Counted from the first letter of the stretch, positions 6,440 through 12,643 are shown. The stretch: DNA of 16,738 bases from Beijerinckiaceae bacterium (GCA_027311205.1 DAICZI010000001.1:7114-23851); one strand, 5' to 3'. The notes: generated from the sequence alone by a model not told the origin. Made by a program: numbers and translations.

Positions 6440-7603
6440 CTAGCGCAAAACGCTGCGGGCAATGGCGCGAACCTCATCGCGCACCGGCCCGGGATTTGAC
6501 TGATCTTTCAACGTGGTCAGCCATTCAGGCTGGAACTCTTCGTCGTCGACCAGGTCGTAAGTCAGCCCCGCCAGCAGCTTTTGTACAACTTTTGGCAGCA
6601 CGTCTGGCACGGCAAAACCGTTGAGGGTTGCCCAAAGCCCAGCCCAGGCGCGCCCCAGCGTCCAGGGATTATAACCGCCGCCGCCTAGAATGACCGCCGC
6701 TGGTGCCGTAGCGGCAAGGTCGCACACCGCATCCCACAAAGCGCCATTGCTGAGCTCCATGGTTGAGAGCGGGTCACCTCGCAGGCAATCGGCGCCGCAG
6801 GTCACGATGATTGCCTGCGGGCGCTGGGCGAGGACTAGCGGCAGGATCGCGTCTCGAAGCAAAACTTCAAATTCGCTGTCATTGATATGAGTCGGCACCG
6901 GCAGGTTGCGGGCGCGACCCTGACGCCGATCCTCCAGCAATCCAGTGCCCGGCCAGCGCCCAGCCTCGTGCATGGACACAGTGAACACCCGCTTATCGCT
7001 GGCAAAGGCATCCTCGACACCGTCGCCATGATGGGCATCGAGATCAACATAGACAACCCGCTCCAGATCCGCCTCAAGACAGGTGAGAATCGCAAAAACC
7101 GGATCGTTGAAATAGCAGAAGCCGCTGGCGCGGGCCCGCTGGCCATGATGGGTGCCGCCCGCCGGGTGGTAGGCAATGCCACCCTCAAGCGCCAGTTTCG
7201 CGGCCAGGATCGAACCGCCGACCGCAGTCGAGGCCCGCTCGAAAATGCCAGGAAATACCGGATTTTCACGCGTCCCAATATTATATTTCTGCCGATGCGC
7301 GGCGGGCGTAAGCCCCGCCATTTCCGCATCATGCAGGGCGTCAATATAATCTGGTGCGTGGAAGGTTGCCAATTGCGCCCGGCTCGCGACGGGGCTCGGG
7401 CGCAGCGCCCCCTCAAGCCAGCCGAGCGCTGCGCATAGATCCACCGCCGTCTCCACGCGAGCAATGGCGAGGGGGTGGTTTTGTCCATAAGCGGCGCGAC
7501 GATAGGTTTCGGAATGAACAAACCGAGGCGGATTTTGATGCCTGGTGGATAGGCGCTGAAATCTTCCCAAATCCTGGGCCCTCCGCAAAAGACTGCTTGA
7601 CAT
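6440..7603 (-). CDS. Histone deacetylase-family (AcuC-like) zinc amidohydrolase
   Basis: A protein of up to 387 residues with an intact class I/II HDAC-type active site: GGTHHG (149-154) with the two histidines, GFCYFND (161-167), DLDAHHGDGVEDAF (187-200) giving zinc ligands D189 and H191, GAD (270-272) giving D272, and GGGGY with catalytic Tyr311. Bacterial relatives such as AcuC remove acyl groups from lysines, or act on small amides. It heads the lipoate-assembly operon, so a lysine-acyl substrate on LbpA or on the ligase is an attractive but unproven idea. The start is uncertain. The ATG at 7603 has AAGGA with no spacing, while a TTG at 7570 has GGAGG nine bases upstream and would remove eleven residues that do not look conserved. 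An acetoin or acetyl-CoA synthetase role remains possible. Confidence 0.85.
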   Translation of the reverse strand: MSSSLLRRAQDLGRFQRLSTRHQNPPRFVHSETYRRAAYGQNHPLAIARVETAVDLCAALGWLEGALRPSPVASRAQLATFHAPDYIDALHDAEMAGLTPAAHRQKYNIGTRENPVFPGIFERASTAVGGSILAAKLALEGGIAYHPAGGTHHGQRARASGFCYFNDPVFAILTCLEADLERVVYVDLDAHHGDGVEDAFASDKRVFTVSMHEAGRWPGTGLLEDRRQGRARNLPVPTHINDSEFEVLLRDAILPLVLAQRPQAIIVTCGADCLRGDPLSTMELSNGALWDAVCDLAATAPAAVILGGGGYNPWTLGRAWAGLWATLNGFAVPDVLPKVVQKLLAGLTYDLVDDEEFQPEWLTTLKDQSNPGPVRDEVRAIARSVLR

Positions 7604-7702
7604 TCCTTACCGGAGCATATTCACTTGTGCTAATAAATAAAAATCTTGCCCGATAATGACCCATGTGAACGTGGCGTTGTCCGGCTCTTGGGAGTTGAGA
7701 AG
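7604..7702. promoter_or_regulatory. Divergent control region between the HDAC-like gene and dsrE3A
   Basis: This 99-base gap should drive both directions. A perfect TTGACA lies at 7597-7602 on the plus strand, partly inside the annotated amidohydrolase start, but the matching -10 is weak (TATTCA at 7618-7623, spacing 15). An AT-rich stretch (7630-7646) and GATAAT (7652-7657) are alternatives. No convincing dyad like those at 1033-1073 is visible. If the amidohydrolase really starts at 7570, the TTGACA is wholly intergenic. Confidence 0.3.
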
Positions 7703-8218
7703 ATGGCTATCCAGACACCAGATGGAACGGCTGCATCCAATGCAAAGTCGATGTCCATCATCGTTACCAAAGGCTCGCTCGACTGGGCGTATCCCCCCTT
7801 CATCCTTGCGACCACGGCCGCGGCAATGGGCGTTGATGTCACGATGTTTTTCACCTTTTACGGCCTGCCGCTGCTGCTGAAGAAGCTTGATCTGCAGATT
7901 TCGGCACTGGGCAACCCCGCCATGAAAATGCCGATGATGGGCACCCATATGGTGATGCCCAATATCGTGGGCATGATTCCAGGCGTTCATGCCGCCGCTA
8001 CTGTCATGATGAAAAACCTCATCAAGAAGAAGGGCGTTGCCTCCATTGAGGAACTGCGCGAAGCCGCAGTCGAGTCCGAAGTGAAAATGATCGCCTGCCA
8101 AATGACGATGGATCTGTTTGAGTACGACCGTAAGGACATGATTGATGGGATCCAGATCGGCGGCGCGGCGACCTACATGGAACAGGCGCTCAAATCTGAC
8201 GTGAACCTTTATATCTGA
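7703..8218 (+). CDS. dsrE3A: DsrE2/DsrE3A-type sulfur carrier protein
   Basis: A 171-residue protein of the DsrE/DsrF-like family often annotated as peroxiredoxin-like. Its only cysteine, C132, sits in IACQMTMDLFE, matching the family pattern ACxMxxD. Hydrophobic stretches (33-59) and a methionine-rich segment (73-92) are visible, but there is no signal peptide. The ATG at 7703 has GGGAG eight bases upstream; the frame extends back to 7646 without support. The next gene is tusA, the standard partner: DsrE3A and TusA pass thiosulfate or persulfide sulfur toward sHdr in sulfur oxidisers. The A subtype is assigned by pairing with tusA and the sHdr context and was not tested by phylogeny. Confidence 0.8.
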   Translation: MAIQTPDGTAASNAKSMSIIVTKGSLDWAYPPFILATTAAAMGVDVTMFFTFYGLPLLLKKLDLQISALGNPAMKMPMMGTHMVMPNIVGMIPGVHAAATVMMKNLIKKKGVASIEELREAAVESEVKMIACQMTMDLFEYDRKDMIDGIQIGGAATYMEQALKSDVNLYI

Positions 8219-8260
8219 TGTCACACACCTGCCTGACGTGAACGCAACCCAGAGGAAAAA

Positions 8261-8491
8261 ATGATGGCTGACCAAACACTCGATGCCAAGGGTCTGAATT
8301 GCCCGCTGCCGATCCTGCGCGCCAAGAAAGCGCTTAAGGATATGGCCACGGGGCAAACTCTTGAGATCATAGCCACGGATCCAGGCTCGATGGCGGATTT
8401 CGACGCTTTCTGCCGCACCACCGGCAATCAGATGCTCGAATCCAAGCAGGACGGAAAACTCTACACATTTCTCATCAAGCGCACAGCTTGA
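8261..8491 (+). CDS. tusA: TusA sulfur carrier protein
   Basis: A 76-residue TusA-family protein. The signature is LNCPLPIL, with the sulfur-carrying Cys at position 14 in the CPxP motif, followed by the usual alternating strand and helix pattern. AGAGG lies a few bases upstream of ATGATG; 8261 is the first of two possible adjacent starts. TusA accepts persulfide sulfur and hands it to partners. Here it follows dsrE3A by 42 bases, the arrangement seen in dissimilatory sulfur oxidisers, where TusA is the cytoplasmic hub feeding the sHdr pathway. A second, more divergent TusA is encoded 444 bases downstream. This one, with CPLP, is the more conventional. Confidence 0.92.
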   Translation: MMADQTLDAKGLNCPLPILRAKKALKDMATGQTLEIIATDPGSMADFDAFCRTTGNQMLESKQDGKLYTFLIKRTA

Positions 8492-8515
8492 CCTCACGCG
8501 GGACGGGCAAAGGCC

Positions 8516-8914
8516 ATGGCGGACAATTCCCTTTTTATCCTGCTTTGCTCCGGTGAGCGCGAAAAAATCCAGATGGCTGCCATGATGGCGTCTGTCGCGG
8601 CCGTCTCCGAGCGGCCGGTTCAGGTCTTCGTCAGCATGAACGCGATGCTGGCGTTCGACACGAAAATGGCCGTCGAGGAGCGTTACCACGGCGGCGCGTT
8701 CGCGAAGCTGTTGAACGATCAAAAAGCCCCCGATCCCATCCTGTTATTCCAACAGGGCAAAGACCTTGGCGACCTCAAAATGTGGGCCTGCTCGATGGCG
8801 CTCGACATTCAGGGCTGGGAAATGTCACATCTGGACGAGAAACTCTTCGATGGGCCGATGGGTCTCACCAAATTTCTGTCGGATGCGGAGTCCGGACAAT
8901 TTGTAACTCTTTGA
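8516..8914 (+). CDS. Second DsrE-family protein
   Basis: A 132-residue DsrE-like protein. Its conserved cysteine, C92, lies in WACSMALDIQGW, the same ACxMxxD context as in the upstream DsrE3A, while C11 lies near the first strand. It has no signal peptide and is shorter than the first paralogue, with little overall similarity outside the motif. It lies 24 bases after tusA and 20 bases before the second tusA-like gene, so it belongs to the same transcript. It presumably relays sulfur to or from the second TusA. I do not assign a DsrE subgroup; it could be a DsrE3 branch that travels with SQR-like genes. Confidence 0.75.
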   Translation: MADNSLFILLCSGEREKIQMAAMMASVAAVSERPVQVFVSMNAMLAFDTKMAVEERYHGGAFAKLLNDQKAPDPILLFQQGKDLGDLKMWACSMALDIQGWEMSHLDEKLFDGPMGLTKFLSDAESGQFVTL

Positions 8915-8934
8915 TCGTTGGAGCCTGCGGAAAA

Positions 8935-9165
8935 ATGAGCGAGAAAACCATTGTTGACGCGCGTGGTGCCTTCTGTCCCGGCCCCCTGATGGAACTGATC
9001 GCGGCGTTGAAAAACGTGCAGATTGGCGATGAGGTGGACATATGGTCCACCGACAAGGGCTCGGTCACCGACATCCCCGAATGGTGCAAGAAGGTCAAGC
9101 ATGACTGCGTTGGCATTGTAGAACAGAATGGCTATTGGAGCGTGCTGGTTCGCAAGGCAAAATGA
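8935..9165 (+). CDS. Second TusA-family sulfurtransferase (CPGP type)
   Basis: A 76-residue TusA-fold protein. The sulfur-binding motif is AFCPGPLMELI with Cys14. It differs from the first TusA in having CPGP instead of CPLP and two further cysteines at 51 and 58 (EWCKKVKHDC), which could allow disulfide or polysulfide chemistry. The ATG at 8935 follows GGAG with a slightly long gap; a longer frame from 8782 only reads through the preceding gene. The following gene is the SQR-like flavoprotein, 56 bases on. The order dsrE, tusA-like, SQR-like, DUF1641 suggests this carrier serves the flavoprotein and not the Sox-to-sHdr route. That is inference. Confidence 0.85.
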   Translation: MSEKTIVDARGAFCPGPLMELIAALKNVQIGDEVDIWSTDKGSVTDIPEWCKKVKHDCVGIVEQNGYWSVLVRKAK

Positions 9166-9221
9166 CTATAACAATGTCGTAGAGCTGCAAAAAGCAGACG
9201 GACAACAACGGGAGGAGCGTT

Positions 9222-10361
9222 ATGGCCAAACAGATATTGATTATTGGGGGTGGCGTTGCCGGAACGATTGTTGCCAATGGGCTTTGTCGGCAGGTAAAGT
9301 CAGAGCTGGCATCGGGTGCGGTGACGATCACCATGCTCAGCGACAGCGACAAGCACATGTATCAGCCGGGACTGCTCTATATACCCTTTGGCAAGATACG
9401 CGAATCCGAACTTTACCGCGACCAGCGCAAGCTTCTGGACAAGAAGATTGCCTTCTTCGTCGATGCAGCCAAGAATATTGATGTCGACGCCAGGAAGGTG
9501 ACCACAGCCTCCGGCAAGACCTACGGCTATGACTATCTCGTCATCGCCACCGGTTCACGCATCCGTCCTGACACCATTCCGGGCATGACGGAAGGCGCCC
9601 ACTGGTTCTATGACCTTGATGGCGCTCGCAAGCTGCGCGATGCCCTCAATGATTTCCAGGGTGGCAAGGTCGTCATCAACGTCAATGCACCACACAAGTG
9701 CCCCGTCGCGCCTGTCGAAGTCACGCTGATGTTGCGGGATTTCCTGATTGCCAAGGGCGTGATGGACCAGTCCGAAATTACCTATACTTATCCGATCGGA
9801 CGTCTGCACGGGCTTGAACCGGTTGCAAACTGGGCCGTGCCAGAATTCCAGAAGCTCGGCGTCAAGTCTGAAGTCTTCTTCAACACAAAGATGGTCGATC
9901 CCAAAGCCAAGACTATCACCTCGGAAGAGGGCGTCACACTTCCCTATGACCTGCTGATCACCATCCCGCCACATTCGGGCTCACAGGTCATCACCGACTC
10001 GAAACTGGGTGCCGGTGGCTGGGTGCCAACCAACAAGCTGACATTGCTGCGCGAAGGTTCCGACAATGTTTTCATTGTCGGCGACACCACCAACATTCCG
10101 ATCTCGAAGGCCGGTTCCACCGCGCATTTTGAGGCCGATACTGTTGTGGATAATCTCGCTTCCCTGCTGAAAGAGCAGCGCTGGTCGCGCAATTACGATG
10201 GCAAGGTCTATTGTTTCATCGAAACGGGCATGACGACGGGCACCTACATCATGTTCAATTATACGACGCCGCCCAATCCTGGTCCGCCGTCGGCCATGGT
10301 GCACTGGCTGAAGTTGAGTTATAATCGGCTCTATTGGCTTTCCGCGCGCGGCCTGCTGTGA
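9222..10361 (+). CDS. Sulfide:quinone oxidoreductase-like FAD protein
   Basis: A 379-residue flavoprotein of the SQR/FCSD family. The FAD motif is ILIIGGGVAG (5-14). ATGSR (109-113) and VFIVGDTTNI (283-292) are the second and third FAD contacts. Cys160 (APHKCPVAP) and Cys331 (KVYCFIETG) match the two cysteines that bracket the isoalloxazine in SQR; the third SQR cysteine, near residue 128, is missing. Only C22 is present besides these. The C-terminus (360-379), rich in W, Y, L and K, looks like the amphipathic membrane-surface helix of SQRs. There is no signal peptide. It follows TusA2 and lies 10 bases before the DUF1641 gene. It probably passes electrons from sulfide or a protein persulfide to quinone, but true SQR activity is not assured. 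Confidence 0.85.
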   Translation: MAKQILIIGGGVAGTIVANGLCRQVKSELASGAVTITMLSDSDKHMYQPGLLYIPFGKIRESELYRDQRKLLDKKIAFFVDAAKNIDVDARKVTTASGKTYGYDYLVIATGSRIRPDTIPGMTEGAHWFYDLDGARKLRDALNDFQGGKVVINVNAPHKCPVAPVEVTLMLRDFLIAKGVMDQSEITYTYPIGRLHGLEPVANWAVPEFQKLGVKSEVFFNTKMVDPKAKTITSEEGVTLPYDLLITIPPHSGSQVITDSKLGAGGWVPTNKLTLLREGSDNVFIVGDTTNIPISKAGSTAHFEADTVVDNLASLLKEQRWSRNYDGKVYCFIETGMTTGTYIMFNYTTPPNPGPPSAMVHWLKLSYNRLYWLSARGLL

Positions 10362-10371
10362 GGATGGTGCC

Positions 10372-10893
10372 ATGAACCAGATGCCTCCAACCAATATGCC
10401 GGTGGATGAGCTCACCCGCGCGGGCGTCGCTATTCGCGAGGCGTTGACTGACCAGATGGTCGAGCGTTTCGTGGCTACCGGCGCGAACGCGATGGAACTT
10501 GTCGACCGCCTGAATGATGAGGGCACCCATGCGGCTGTCCACAGCCTCATTGACCGCCTCACTGAAGTCCACAAGGCCGGGGCGCTCGATACCGCCTTTG
10601 ATATGGTCATGGCCGTGCACGCCGTGCGCAACGCCATGACTGACCAGATGATCGAGCGGCTGGTCTGTTATGTGGAGCATATGCTCACCAATGTTGCCAA
10701 TGAGGACGTTGGCAATCTGGTGAACAATGCCCGCAGTGCCCTCAGCGAATCAGCGGCAGAAGTGGCCCAAAACCCCGCGAAAGGCGGGCTGATGGGCACC
10801 ATCGCCCTGCTCACCAAGCCGGAAACGCAACTAAGCTTGCAATTCCTGCTGTCTTTTGCCGGAAAACTGCAAAGCCACGCCGAGCAGGGCTGA
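10372..10893 (+). CDS. DUF1641 family protein
   Basis: A 173-residue soluble, helical protein of the DUF1641 family. It has two related segments, ALTDQMVERFV (24-34) and AMTDQMIERLV (87-97), suggesting an internal duplication. A glycine-containing stretch (137-147) and LSLQFLLSFAGKL (153-165) may touch the membrane. It begins 10 bases after the SQR-like gene with GAGGA upstream, and the two are very likely translated together. DUF1641 proteins are often found next to SQR-like flavoproteins and formate dehydrogenase genes. Their function is unknown, and an adaptor or assembly role for the flavoprotein is only a suggestion. It is the last gene before the intrinsic terminator. Confidence 0.8.
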   Translation: MNQMPPTNMPVDELTRAGVAIREALTDQMVERFVATGANAMELVDRLNDEGTHAAVHSLIDRLTEVHKAGALDTAFDMVMAVHAVRNAMTDQMIERLVCYVEHMLTNVANEDVGNLVNNARSALSESAAEVAQNPAKGGLMGTIALLTKPETQLSLQFLLSFAGKLQSHAEQG

Positions 10894-10927
10894 ATTCCGG
10901 CGCGGATGACCCGCATGATGCAAAGAT

Positions 10928-10959
10928 CGCCCGGTGGCATGGTCCCACTGGGCGTTTTT
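10928..10959 (+). terminator. Intrinsic terminator of the dsrE3A-tusA-SQR-DUF1641 operon
   Basis: GCCCGGTGG (10929-10937), a seven-base loop and CCACTGGGC (10945-10953) form a nine-pair stem with one G-T pair, extended by an outer C-G pair (10928, 10954). It is followed at once by TTTTT (10955-10959). It starts 35 bases after the DUF1641 stop. This is the clearest terminator in the window. Confidence 0.8.
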
Positions 10960-11008
10960 CATGTGGCGTTTTTCATGGGGCGTTTTTTGATGGGGCGTTT
11001 TTTGATGG
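10951..11008. repeat. Four tandem copies of a 14-15 bp T-rich repeat
   Basis: The copies begin at 10951, 10965, 10979 and 10994. The first two read GGCGTTTTTCATG plus one base; the last two read GGCGTTTTTTGATGG. The first copy contains the 3' end of the terminator stem and its T run, so the array appears to have grown by slippage of the terminator tail. Copy number may vary between strains. Confidence 0.85.
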
Positions 11009-11089
11009 CCTGGGCCCAAGCCTGCTGATGGAGCGCGGCGTCAAGCGGCCATCATCGCGATGCAGAATGACATCGCGCCACCGATGCGC

Positions 11090-11117
11090 TCACGACGAAA
11101 AGCGCCCCAAGTCGTGA
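11090..11117. repeat. Inverted repeat after the arsR-type gene
   Basis: TCACGAC and GTCGTGA form perfect seven-base arms around a 14-base loop, 9 bases beyond the stop of the minus-strand regulator. There is no T run on the minus strand after it, so it is at best a weak terminator. The rest of the 10894-11125 gap holds only the terminator and tandem repeat. Confidence 0.35.
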
Positions 11118-11125
11118 TGACAAAC

Positions 11126-11479
11126 TCAATCAGCGCTCTTGACCCGTGCCTTCTTGCAAAAGACTTCGTACACGGCGGCGAGGATGATGCGAACATCCTC
11201 ATCGGCGATGGAATAATAGATCGTCTTGCCGACCCGGCGCGTGGTCAAAAACCCATCAAGGCGTAGCCTGGCCAATTGCTGCGAGACCGTCGCCTGACGG
11301 AGTGATAGAAACTTTTCCAGCTCGGATACTGATTTCTCGCCTTCCGCAAGGCAGCACAAAATGAGCAACCGCGATTCATGCGCCAGAGCCTTCAGAAAAT
11401 CCCCCGCCTGCCGAGCTTGGTCAACCATCAAATAAAGATTGGTTTGGTCCCTGGGCTCAATAAGATTTGGAAGCGCCAT
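11126..11479 (-). CDS. ArsR/SmtB-family regulator, probable persulfide sensor (SoxR/sHdrR type)
   Basis: A 117-residue winged-helix repressor. The helix-turn-helix spans about 50-72 (VSELEKFLSL, ATVSQQLARL), and the wing is RRVGKTIYYS (81-90). Cys42/Cys43 in LLILCCLAEGE and Cys108 in YEVFCKK occupy the positions of the two reactive cysteines of SqrR/BigR/YgaV-type sensors, which form a sulfur bridge and release DNA. No metal-site CxC motif of ArsR or SmtB is present. The ATG at 11479 has AAGGA at 10 bases. It is divergent from soxX and sits between the SQR-like operon and sox, so it should control the sox genes and perhaps the dsrE-hdr promoter. Whether it is the SoxR or sHdrR orthologue is not decided; a second regulator may lie outside. 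Confidence 0.88.
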   Translation of the reverse strand: MALPNLIEPRDQTNLYLMVDQARQAGDFLKALAHESRLLILCCLAEGEKSVSELEKFLSLRQATVSQQLARLRLDGFLTTRRVGKTIYYSIADEDVRIILAAVYEVFCKKARVKSAD

Positions 11480-11665
11480 TGCGACAATGATCCTTTAGAA
11501 CCGTGCCCTATCATGGAATTTCAATATGGTCTAGGCACGACCAGATTCGTGATCAAATTTATATCGATAAAACAGAATGTGATGATTGACATCTATCCTG
11601 CTCCAGCTATTATCCTGATCATAATGAAAAATTTCGGCAAAAATATTGCCGTGCCTAGGGACGAA
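11480..11665. promoter_or_regulatory. Regulator-soxX intergenic region with repeated CGTGCC-type sites
   Basis: This 186-base divergent gap contains three copies of a short motif: CGTGCCCTA (11502-11510, plus), CTAGGCACG (11531-11539, minus orientation) and CGTGCCTAG (11650-11658, plus). The last two are perfect nine-base inverted copies about 110 bases apart, flanking the predicted soxX promoter. GGAATTTC (11515-11522) is shared with the dsrE-hdr promoter. TTTAT-ATCG-ATAAA (11561-11574) is a further dyad. These are candidate operators for the adjacent ArsR-type protein, without proof. Confidence 0.4.
11586..11613 (+). promoter_or_regulatory. Predicted sigma-70 promoter for soxXYZAB
   Basis: TTGACA (11586-11591) is a perfect -35. 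After 16 bases TATTAT (11608-11613) matches the -10 at five of six positions. Transcription would begin near 11620, about 45 bases before the chosen soxX start. This also argues against the upstream ATG at 11624 as the start. Confidence 0.6.
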
Positions 11666-12127
11666 ATGATGATCCGCAACCGCAAATTGGCGGGGCTTGT
11701 CCTCGCCATAGCAGCACTTTGTGGCCTGGGCTCCGCGATGGCCGATCCACCCATCACCTTGAAGGTCGTGGATGGTGGTATCCCGACGCCACTGACCAAC
11801 GTGCCAGGCGACGCGAAGGCTGGACGCGCGATTTTTCTCAATCGCACGCAGGGCAATTGTTATGCCTGCCATACAGTCTCGGTTCTGAAAGACCAGCCCT
11901 TCCCCGGCCAGATTGGCCCCGTGCTGGATGGTGTTGCCAACAAGCTCACGGTACCGCAACTGCGCATGGTGGTTTCGAACGCCAAATTGGAGTTTCCGGG
12001 CACCATCATGCCGGCGTTCTACAAGAACACTGGGCTTCATCGCGTGCCTGCCAAATTCGCGGGCAAGACTATCCTTACCGCCCAGCAAGTGGAAGATGTC
12101 GTGGCGTTTCTGGCCACCCTGAAATAA
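11666..12127 (+). CDS. soxX: SoxX, c-type cytochrome subunit of SoxXA
   Basis: A 153-residue exported monoheme cytochrome c. A Sec signal peptide covers about residues 1-26 (charged MMIRNRK, hydrophobic LAGLVLAIAAL, cleavage after AMA). The heme motif is CYACH (65-69), and the likely distal ligand is Met115 in TIMPAFY. SoxX pairs with SoxA; together they couple thiosulfate oxidatively to the SoxY cysteine and pass electrons to cytochrome c. The ATG at 11666 has AGGG upstream and follows the predicted promoter. It is the first gene of soxXYZAB, the usual order. Length and motifs are normal. Confidence 0.95.
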   Translation: MMIRNRKLAGLVLAIAALCGLGSAMADPPITLKVVDGGIPTPLTNVPGDAKAGRAIFLNRTQGNCYACHTVSVLKDQPFPGQIGPVLDGVANKLTVPQLRMVVSNAKLEFPGTIMPAFYKNTGLHRVPAKFAGKTILTAQQVEDVVAFLATLK

Positions 12128-12171
12128 CTTTGGGGCTTCGACCCCGTGCTTCCCAATTCATGGAGACAAAA

Positions 12172-12636
12172 ATGTCGCAAAATCTATCTCGCCGTTCCGC
12201 GCTCAAAGCTGGTGCCTTCGGCGTCGGCGCGGCAGTGCTCCCCACCTTGTCGGCTTTTGCTGCGCCTGACACCGTGGCACAGACCAATGCCGCGATGAAG
12301 AAATACACCGGTGGCAAAGTGCCGATGAAAGGCAAAATCAAGCTCGATCTGCCGCAGATTGCTGAAAACGGCAATACCGTACCCATGGGCGTCAGCGTCG
12401 ACAGCCCGATGACACCAGCCAGTTACGTGAAGGAAGTCAGGGTGTTTGTCAGCAAAAACCCGCTGCCGATTGCCGTAACCTTTCTGTTCACGCCAGAGTC
12501 GGGCGCAGCAAAGGCTTCCACGCATATCCGCCTCGCAGCCACGCAGGACGTGATCGCCGTCGCCAAAATGAGCGATGGAACTTTCTACTCGGACACCAAG
12601 AATTGCAAAGTTACCATTGGCGGTTGTGGCGGCTAA
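12172..12636 (+). CDS. soxY: SoxY, sulfur-carrier subunit
   Basis: A 154-residue exported protein. The N-terminus NLSRRSALKAG is a twin-arginine signal, so it is exported folded, probably already bound to SoxZ. The C-terminus ends in the diagnostic GGCGG (150-154), whose Cys152 carries thiosulfate-derived sulfur during the Sox cycle. A second cysteine at 145 is less usual and may allow disulfide formation. GGAG lies six bases before the ATG at 12172; an in-frame ATG at 12160 is possible but lacks a site. It follows soxX by 44 bases. Without SoxCD, the sulfane sulfur left on SoxY would have to leave by another route, here most likely toward the cytoplasmic sHdr pathway. Confidence 0.96.
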   Translation: MSQNLSRRSALKAGAFGVGAAVLPTLSAFAAPDTVAQTNAAMKKYTGGKVPMKGKIKLDLPQIAENGNTVPMGVSVDSPMTPASYVKEVRVFVSKNPLPIAVTFLFTPESGAAKASTHIRLAATQDVIAVAKMSDGTFYSDTKNCKVTIGGCGG

Positions 12637-12643
12637 TGCCGCC
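12628..12643 (+). repeat. Hairpin at the soxY stop codon
   Basis: GGCGGC-TAAT-GCCGCC is a perfect six-pair G/C stem with a four-base loop that contains the soxY stop. No T run follows, so it is unlikely to be a terminator. It could protect the upstream mRNA end or adjust soxY against soxZ expression. The 5' arm encodes the two terminal glycines of SoxY, so part of its sequence is constrained by protein coding. Confidence 0.5.

Noticed and set aside
7607..8722. Long minus-strand open frame of 371 codons
   Set aside because: It lies opposite dsrE3A and tusA, both with good motifs and ribosome sites. The translation resembles no family.
10951..11008. Possible CRISPR-like array
   Set aside because: The units are directly adjacent with no unique spacers and are only 14-15 bases long.
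10831..11019. Minus-strand open frame with a repeated Q-K-T-P-H-like peptide
   Set aside because: The repetition comes from the tandem T-rich DNA repeat after the terminator, and the frame runs antisense into DUF1641. It has no ribosome site and no known family.
11719..12636. A 305-codon frame that could be read as a fusion protein ending in SoxY
   Set aside because: Its first half is an out-of-frame reading of soxX. Only the part from 12172, with its own ribosome site and Tat signal, is real.
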